Assembly: GCA_030272585.1 (NCBI GenBank)
Contig: BSYQ01000001.1
Location: 4,278,001-4,342,000 of the forward strand
Direction of reading: 5' to 3'
Length of the DNA: 64,000 nt
Source: Bryopsis sp. KO-2023
Taxonomy: Eukaryota > Chlorophyta > Ulvophyceae > Bryopsidales > Bryopsidaceae
The translations under genes were made by a program, and so were the position numbers. The first letter of the stretch is position 1. Each line of letters opens with the position of its first letter. This document shows, piece after piece, positions 57,176 through 64,000 of this stretch. The notes under the pieces were generated by a model. That model did no database searches. It was not told the DNA's origin and worked only from the letters and a program-made list of their open reading frames with translations.

Positions 57176-58064
57176 ATGCGAAAGGGCAGACTCTTCAACA
57201 TCAACGATGCCGGCTCAATCAACGCTCAAGATTTGGGGAGGTGTCTGAGAGCGTTGGGGTTCTGTCCTGTCGAGCATGAACTGCAGGTGGCTCATTTTGA
57301 TTTTTTTTTTTTTTTTGCTTGCACACAAACGTATGTTTGTAGTGTTTCCATACAAAAACCTCATGGGGTAGTTTTACAATTGCTCAATTGTGGAAAATAC
57401 GTACGCTTCCCACAAATGGAGAAAAAGTGAATCTTCCAACAAGGGGTGGTGTTGTACTTGTGTGCAGGAAGCAATTGCCAAGTTTGACGCAGATGGGAAT
57501 GATGGTTTGAGCTTTGGCGAATTCGTTCAACTGGTGGGTAACATCCACCTTCTATCATAGAAGTTCTATGGGAGATTTCACTGCCCCACAGGATATGCCA
57601 CCAAGTCAAACACAACACCACGGTTTTTCGCGATTATCGACTCCTCTTTGTGTTTTCAGTGGTGCAATATCTCCGCCGACAGTGCGTGGCAGGATTGCGT
57701 TATTGAGCGAGCCTTCCAGTACTTTGACATGGACCAGACAGGGGCAATGCCTCTGAGCATGCTCAAGTCCATCCTCACTGACATTGGGGAGCCGCTGACC
57801 GTTACAGAAGTCGACTCACTTCTGAGAGTGGTACAACCAAACGCTTTCATAACGCTTGTGTCACTGGGGAGTGGGGGGCAAAAGTCAGCGTTGAGGAATG
57901 GTTTGAAGTCTTAAAAACACATCTTCCTGGTGCAGATGGACAGCTCAAATGATGGCATTTTCTACATTCAAGACTTCATGAAAGCGTGCTCCTCAAAATC
58001 CAGGACATTTGCCAGAGGAAAGCTATTGGCACTGGAACCCTGTGCAGATACTGACAGAGAGTAG
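57176..58064 (+). CDS. calmodulin/centrin-like EF-hand protein
   Basis: Four exons with agreeing phases: 57176-57286, 57468-57533, 57660-57830, 57936-58064 (158 residues). Four EF-hand positions can be traced. Loop 1 (NINDAGSINAQDL) begins with Asn and is probably weak. Loop 2 (DADGNDGLSFGEF) has the full Ca-binding pattern with Glu at position 12. Loop 3 (DMDQTGAMPLSML) has D-x-D-x-T-G but Leu at position 12. Loop 4 (DSSNDGIFYIQDF) has Asp at 1 and 12. Thus at least one site, and perhaps two or three, binds Ca. The fold suits a small Ca sensor of the calmodulin/centrin group, possibly cytoskeletal. A few N-terminal residues may be missing if there is an earlier exon. Confidence 0.85.
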
Positions 58065-58614
58065 GAGTGACTTCAAAAGGAGGAAATGTTTTGAGTCCAA
58101 TGTCCACACTGTCTTCCATTCCTGAGCCCAAGAAAAAGAAGTAAAAGAGAAACAGATCCAACCGAAAAAGCCCTAGGTTTAAGGGCATTCTGGCTTAATA
58201 CTAAGGGTGCCTTTTGTTGGGTGGTGTTCCAACCATACTAGTTTTCTGATTCCATGCAAAAAGGCAGGGCTTTAAGGAAACGGAAAATCGAAGTCTGAGC
58301 CCACATGGGATTGCAAATTATAGCAGCAAAAATTGAAATCCCTTGCGGGATGTTAATATCCAGCATTTTTTTAAATGTTAAAAAAAAGTCGACAATAAAC
58401 ATGTTGTCTAAATATCCATGTCAGCAGACACGCCCCAACTGCTTTTTCCATCCAATGATTAAAAAAAAATCCAACCCTTGAAACCCCGATGGGATATTCT
58501 TCTCCATATAACACCAATACATCAACTGCCCACCCCTCCTATGTCCTGTGCAAACCATCGATATACATATGTATATATATATATATATGTCGATTGCCGA
58601 GGAGGTATGTGGCA
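58065..58614. other. intergenic between convergent genes
   Basis: 3' flanks of the EF-hand and Mia40 genes. An AT run is at 58561-58589. Nothing else recognised. Confidence 0.5.
58561..58589. repeat. (AT)n microsatellite
   Basis: TATA-rich run just beyond the Mia40 stop codon. Confidence 0.85.
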
Positions 58615-60027
58615 TCAGCTGCCCTGGACTCTTTTTTCACTCTCTTTTGATTTTTCGTCCGTGGAAGCAACGACAAACCCTTCGAGATCAGGAAACAAAG
58701 AAGACGGCTCCTCGTTCGAATCGTCCTCGTTTGGTTTTATAAAATCGGCAAACTCTTCTGGATGTTTGATCATGCACTCCTATTTTCGCACAAGAAAAAA
58801 AAAGCAAATATCACTACAAGTTGACCAGGCTTGCTTATGCTTCCGTATTTCACCAGCACATAAATCTAGATAGATTTAACCAAAAAAAGCACACATAATA
58901 TTGAAAGAGGAAAGTTGGGGTGGGGTGGGTTCTGGGGGCTATTCCTGGGGAAAAGTTGAGCTTGAAGCCTGAAGAATTCCCCTTCCATTTCCTTTCCCCC
59001 AACATTTTCTGCCGTACAATTCCTATTATCAATGATTCGACGCACTTGTAAGGCTTCGAACGGAGCCAAGCAGTCCATCCCTTTTTCTGTTTCCGTGCTT
59101 CTCAGGAAACACGAAAAAGACGAAACGAAAGCGCTTCCGCATGGGCCATCTCTGAGATCCGCCACGCAGGGACAAGCCAAAGCTTCCTCCACCTCCCTAT
59201 CTAGCTCTTCCTCAGATTTGCTCACTGAAGGCCTGTCTAGAGCGTCACCCACATTCCAATCAATAGTCAATACACCACGAATATCTCACACAAACTCATA
59301 CGGCATGCAATTCATCTTCATTCCCCCCACCCCCCACCCCCAAAAAAAACAACAAAAATAATCAAAACTAAAACTATTAATAATAAAACTAAAAAACTGC
59401 GACCAATGTACAATTTAAAGCAAGAAAAGGATGGAGCACTTCTGTTTTATGCGTTAATCAAAGTCTGAAGCTCCCCATTGGCAAATGTCGGTGAAATGAT
59501 CGGTGAAACACGATGCTTTTTTCTCGGATGTGGGGGGCAAAAATCCATCCACACCATTGGCAGGAAAGACGAACCCTTTTGCAATCAAATTTCCTAGTGG
59601 ATCCCCCCCCCCTTTCCTAAAACAACAAAACATGATATCTAAAATTCTCAATCCAGGTGCATGCCTTTACACCAGTCCCACCTGTGTCAGAATTTCCCGA
59701 CGTCGCCCCTTCTACGTCAGGACGTCCGCCAGTTTCGGCTGGGAGGGACCCAGCAGCTCTTTCCTGGGCAGGCCGCGCATCGCCAGCGCCAACAGCTTCT
59801 GCACTGACAAACCGCTCGCTTGCAACTCGAATATCAACCCAACCGCTTCCCAAATCGACACTATCAAGTATGCGTCTGGATGCCTTAGTGTGACAGGCGT
59901 AGGGATTCAAAAACAAAGAGGAGAAAAACACACAGGAAAAAAACAACGAAGCGGCTGGTGCCTCACCTGATGTCCCGGATGAAGAGCTCACATTGGCCTT
60001 GCTGTCGACTCCAGCTGGTTGCCCCAT
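58615..60027 (-). CDS. MIA40: Mia40/CHCHD4-type mitochondrial oxidoreductase
   Basis: Exons 59992-60027, 59682-59883, 59046-59236 and 58615-58779 give 197 residues in phase. The core matches Mia40: redox motif CPC (EALACPCVADL), first twin-cysteine helix PCGSAFVSSFSC (C-X9-C) and second DCLAPFEALQEC (C-X9-C), joined across the last intron. Mia40 oxidises and imports small CX3C/CX9C proteins in the intermembrane space. No membrane helix is visible, as in the animal and plant-type soluble forms. Exon 1 could instead end at a GTGAGG donor at 59966, but then the next exon would not keep the frame. A further possible alternative 3' exon lies in the third intron (see findings). Confidence 0.88.
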
Positions 60028-60238
60028 GGTCGGCTGCCCGGACGTCTGTCAAACGCGAGCGAACGCAATCCACGGGTCGAAGAAAATTGTCAGAGGGTGG
60101 TGGAGCGGAGAACCCAGAAACTTGCAATGTACGATTCTTTGAGTGATTAGCAGCATGGCCGTCATTTGCATCGCACACATTTACCCAGAATCATGAAAAG
60201 GAGGAAAAAGAAACCCAACGTGTCCCAAACGATCCAAC
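60028..60238. promoter_or_regulatory. divergent promoter region of MIA40 and DTD1
   Basis: Only 211 bp separate the two start codons. A shared promoter is inferred from the arrangement; no element was recognised. Confidence 0.45.
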
Positions 60239-61506
60239 ATGCGTTGCGTACTGCAACGAGTTTCGAGCGCCAGCGTTGAGGTGGGCGCCCAATTTCCATG
60301 TTTTTGTTTCGGGTGTCTGGATTGTCTTAACCATTCAGGGGGGGGTTCAGGGGGGATCATATGTCCCAGATTTCTTTAAAAAGTGTGGTTTTAAACAAAG
60401 CATTGTCTTCTATGTCTGTCATAGGTCGATGGGAAAGTGGTGTCTTCGATCGGAGCTGGGTTGGTGTGTCTGATAGGTGTATGTGCAAAGGATGAAGCAA
60501 AGGATGCAGAGTACATGTGCGGTGCGAGTCTGACATGCAACCAAAATCAAGCACCCCTGCATTTCGATTGCTGTGCTCGGTTAGGTTTGATATCTTTAGA
60601 TGTAGGTTTATGTATTTCTTTGGTAAGGTCAATGCCAGACTGAAAAATATGCTGAACTGGCTCCTCCTGGAATTAGTCTGACACGAAGTCATGAATCCAA
60701 CCAAAGGCAATCGCTCGATTTCCGAGTGGTTGCAAGACCTCCGTGTAAGGTTGTAGTGGAAATACAATTGTGTGGATCCCTTATATATACATAACTTCGT
60801 TTTGACTGTTTTGTGGTTTTGTGTGTTGAACTATTAGCTCGCGAAAAATTCTGAACAGTCGACTGTGGCCAAATCCTGAAAAGAACAAGGGATGGGATTT
60901 GAATGTAAGTTATATCCAGTTCCGAGACTGCAAATTGTTGAATGGTTTTGCTGCAAAATTCTGCTCGGAGAACAACTCGTATGATTTTTTGTGACGAGTG
61001 TGGAAAAAATCTCCCAGGTCCAGCAAATGGAGCACGAGCTGCTGATGGTCAGTCAATTCACTTTGTATGGCCGATTGAACGGAAACAAATTGGATTTCAG
61101 CCGAGCAATGAAACCCAATGAGGTGCTTACACAGAAGATTTTCGTTCTTGGGAGCCATTGTTTACATGGCCTGTTGAATTATTTACGAAGGACTGTTGGA
61201 AGTGAAATTGATTGTTTTGAGCTGATTCTCACGTATGCAGTTGATTCAAATGTCAAGCTGGAGGCTTTTGTCTGTCAGTTAAGTGGGTAAGTCGAACTGG
61301 TTGTGTTCCCGACACTGACTTGATACTTTGACTTTGCATTTCAGGCGAGGGAATTCTATGAGGCATTTGTGGAGAGGGTCAGACTTGGTTATTCCAAGGA
61401 CAAAGTGAAAGATGGTATTTTTGGGGCAATGATGAATGTCGGGTTGGTGAACGATGGGCCTGTCACGTTGGTTTTGGATTCGAAACAAGAAAATGGACAG
61501 AGCTGA
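60239..61506 (+). CDS. DTD1: D-aminoacyl-tRNA deacylase
   Basis: Five exons, all in phase: 60239-60280, 60425-60516, 60838-60904, 61018-61122, 61345-61506 (155 residues, the usual length). It starts [20 protein letters not shown] and keeps both signature patches of the fold: SQFTLYG ([13 protein letters not shown]) and the Gly-Pro active-site loop [17 protein letters not shown]. The enzyme frees D-amino acids (and some glycine) that were wrongly attached to tRNA, so protecting translation. It acts as a homodimer through RNA-backbone chemistry rather than a side-chain nucleophile. It is the DTD1 type, not the archaeal/plant DTD2 type. Confidence 0.95.
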
Positions 61507-61845
61507 TGCTGCCGCATTTGCAGCATGGAGTTTATGGGAAATAAATCGAATTCTACGAGACAAAAGGGAAGAGGGAAAACGGAAGTGGGGATGTGAGAAC
61601 ATTGGCAATACAATATGGTTTTGAAGTCCAGCGAATCTGTTTCTAATTCTTTGAAAGACCTGCACAAGCAAGAAAGCATCCATGGATGCCTGATGAATTC
61701 AGATCTGGACTACAGGCTTGGACTCCTGTAATATTCTTTTTCTTTTGTGCGCGTGTGTGGATTATGGATCAATGGGACAGGTGGAAACACAACATGCTAG
61801 AATTTTGGAATTGATTGGCATCTACTTGGGCACAGTGACGGAGAT
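61507..61845. other. intergenic between convergent genes
   Basis: 3' flank of DTD1 and of the small minus-strand gene. Nothing recognised. Confidence 0.5.
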
Positions 61846-62391
61846 CTAGTCCTCTACAGTGATGTTCCCCTCTTTGAGGATGCCGTCTCTGCAGCTTGTG
61901 ACGGGCTGAAACGTAATGATTTTTCCACAATTTTGTTAAAGACAGAAACACATTGGAAAATGATCCACCGGAACATGCGGACACATCCCTCCATCTTGTT
62001 CTACAGCTTTCTTTTCTTTGTCGACAGAGAAAAGCTTCCGATATTTGTCTGAAAAAACTTTTCTTTTCTCCGTCATCTGTGCCTTTGAATCAACATTGAT
62101 ATTAAGCGGAGATGAGTCATAAACTACAATTTTATCTTCAATTTTATGTACAATGCAATCCATGATAGATGCCAGATTTACAGGCAATACGCTGATATTC
62201 ACCAGAGAGCTGACATTCATGAAGCTGCAAACGGAAACTCTGGTATCGAATGTGGAGGATTTTTTATATATATTTTTAGATATCCTTGTGAAGATTTCGA
62301 GCCAAACAAAGAAGCGAGACGCTTCCAAATGACTGGAAAAACATTCCACTATGTTCACCCTGTTTGAAAGAATTCTACACAACCTCAACAC
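61846..62391 (-). CDS. unknown protein, 5' end unresolved
   Basis: Two exons fit in phase: 61969-62391 and 61846-61905, with a 63-bp GT-AG intron. I do not recognise the family. The visible protein is about 160 residues: leucine-rich helices at the start (VLRLCRILSNRVNIVECF, SRFFVWLEIFTRI), a Val/Ile-rich middle and a Lys-rich end (KYRKLFSVDKEKKAVEQDGG). No in-frame ATG precedes MNVSSLV within the helical start, yet the upstream frame is open for about 40 codons, so either an upstream exon exists within the 236 bp before the CLASP stop or this is a gene remnant. The helical start could be the end of an ARM/HEAT-like domain. Base use is more AT-rich than in the neighbours. Confidence 0.45.
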
Positions 62392-62627
62392 CTCGCAATC
62401 CGCCCACCACCCTCCATCCTATTCCCCAATCTCTTATTGAACTCCCAGCAAAATTGGAACCCTCTATATGTACTGGATCATTCCTTCTTTCCACACTGAA
62501 CCAGGACCAGACCCCACTTAATCAACTCTGCAGATAATTCCCCGTTTTGGTTGGATATATGACTCCTCTATGGCATTCTATTGTAAGAAACAAGGGGGTG
62601 GCCAGGGGTAATGAACAACTTGTATTC

Positions 62628-64000
62628 CTAGCAAGGCGACCCCATTTGCAAACCTCCAGCTTGTGCCTTTTGAATGTATATATCGAGGAGCTTGGCTTGC
62701 GAAGCAGACAACGGACCCAAAAAGCTCTGAGCCCTGTACATCGGCAGGAATCCATCAAACCCGATCAAAAAGCATCGTATGGTATCGATCGATACACAAT
62801 TCAATAAGTTCAACAGATGCATGTGAAGGAAGGGCTAATTACTGGTCACACTTTCAAGGCAATGAAGTTTGTGACTCTGGGCAATGTTCAAAATCGCGGC
62901 CCCAACATGGAATCATACCCAGCCGGACTATGGTGTTACATAGGTTTTCCCACCTCATTTGATAGACCTATTTGATTTCCTGCAACGGATGCTCAATTGG
63001 TGCCTCTAATATTGAACTAAATTTACATAGGTTGGAGACTCACCTTGGTCCGAGTCGAGCACAAACTGTTGCTAAGCAGCACACCACCGCTTTCCTCACT
63101 TCCACATTGGGGCTCTTCCATGCAAAGAAGAAGTCTTCCAGAATTTCCCCTGGAAATACCTGTGACATAGAAGAGGAATTCATTTCTGCGATCTAAACTA
63201 TCCTGCCATGATTCTCAGCCAGCCCAGCCAAAAGGCGAATTCTGGCGGTCACAGCACATTAAACAGGAAACCACTTGCAAAATACTGCATGCAATCATCA
63301 AAAAATTACAGCATGGCTGCCCTCGCTGTTTTTCCCCATGGACAATTCACCAAAAATTTGATTGTTTGGAGCAAAAACACGCATGCTTCGAATGATTGAC
63401 CCTACCTTTGAGATCTCTTCAGTGGACATCCGTTGGAAGACTTGCGACAAGCTCTGGATGCAGCACCGAAGGGCCGAAGCATTGCTCGAGCAATCCGGTG
63501 GGGGCAACGTCATGTTTCGATGCAAGAAAGCTGTCAGCAAATCCAAGCTGGGCTGCACAGGATGCCTGGCAATCAGGTCGCCAAGCAGCTGATCCACAGC
63601 CAGCAAAACCTGCCAAGAGACCACCACCATCGTTTGACATTAGAACTGAAGGAAGGCAAGCTCTCAACAGGAAAATTCGGCCAAAAACATCGGGCTTTCG
63701 TGGAGAGGACGATGGATCATACCAGTCCGGAAGAGTCTTTCGTGCAAGCCAGTGCATGCTCCATCAGGTTTGGAAAGCGCTGGGGATTCAACAAATTGCC
63801 ATGATTGACCAGGATCCCTTGAATTAATATCAGCAGCTGCTCCCTCAGGACGCTGTCAGCCGAGTCCAGCAGTTTTAACAAATGACCAAGAACCTGAGCG
63901 GAAAAAAAAATACACCATGAAGCATTAGAAAATTCGCTGGCTACCACTAGGAATTGAATGCAATCCACAAGTTGGCACGAAACAAGCTCTAAATGGGCCG
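62628..64000 (-). CDS. CLASP: CLASP-like microtubule-binding protein (C-terminal part, runs off window)
   Basis: Exons 63723-63893, 63406-63609, 63044-63159 and 62628-62733 are in phase and encode the C-terminal end; the 5' part lies beyond base 64000. The sequence is HEAT/TOG-like: LREQLLILIQGILVNHGNLL, LLAVDQLLGDLIARHP, then FFFAWKSPNVEVRKAVVCCL, closing with SASQAKLLDIYIQKAQAGG. That ending (VRKA...CL then KLL-x-IYI-x-KAQ) is the typical finish of CLASP proteins, whose C-terminal domain binds CLIPs and anchors at the cell edge or kinetochore. CLASPs stabilise microtubule plus ends. A further piece at about 63945-63992 may be part of an exon but is not assigned. Confidence 0.88.

Overview
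This window is eukaryotic nuclear DNA. Most genes are split by short GT-AG introns (63 bp to about 850 bp). The encoded proteins are typical of eukaryotes: a P4-ATPase, ubiquitin E1, Trm13, the beta subunit of mitochondrial processing peptidase, Mia40, CLASP, PIG-P and a TTL-family ligase. A scrap of plastid atpB lies inside one intron. Its tryptophan after LeuGlnPro is, as I recall, the form seen in green-algal plastids. Together with an algal/plant-like MFS transporter this suggests a photosynthetic protist with a green plastid, such as a chlorarachniophyte or a green alga. That assignment is tentative.

Layout: 1-2.2 kb is gene-poor and holds a 241-bp Mutator-like non-autonomous element. 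2.2-6.6 kb has an alpha/beta hydrolase, a transglutaminase-like protein and a mitotic cyclin, all on minus. 8.4-17.4 kb is one 18-exon minus-strand lipid flippase whose reading phases agree throughout; its intron 11531-12077 holds the plastid fragment. 18.0-25.5 kb has TRM13 and MPP-beta (plus). 26.4-31.3 kb has a divergent pair: an unknown Ser/Pro/Gln-rich coiled-coil protein (minus) and a trans-polyprenyl diphosphate synthase (plus). 31.8-42.5 kb has an unknown basic protein, the MFS transporter, an intronless ubiquitin E1, a UPF0193-like protein, PIG-P and the TTL-family protein. 42.5-49.2 kb has no gene I can support and is G-poor on the plus strand. 49.2-64 kb has an unknown Gln/Gly-rich protein, a CK1-like kinase, a repeat cluster, an EF-hand protein, a Mia40/DTD divergent pair, a small unknown gene and the 3' end of a CLASP gene that runs off the window.

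The genes are mostly unrelated housekeeping functions in membrane traffic, protein import, tRNA quality control, ubiquitin, GPI anchors and the cytoskeleton. I see no operon-like cluster and no candidate for a wholly new multi-gene system. The most unusual items are the mobile element, the plastid insertion with a fold-back junction, the hydrolase with Asp in place of the nucleophilic Ser, and the strand-skewed gene desert.
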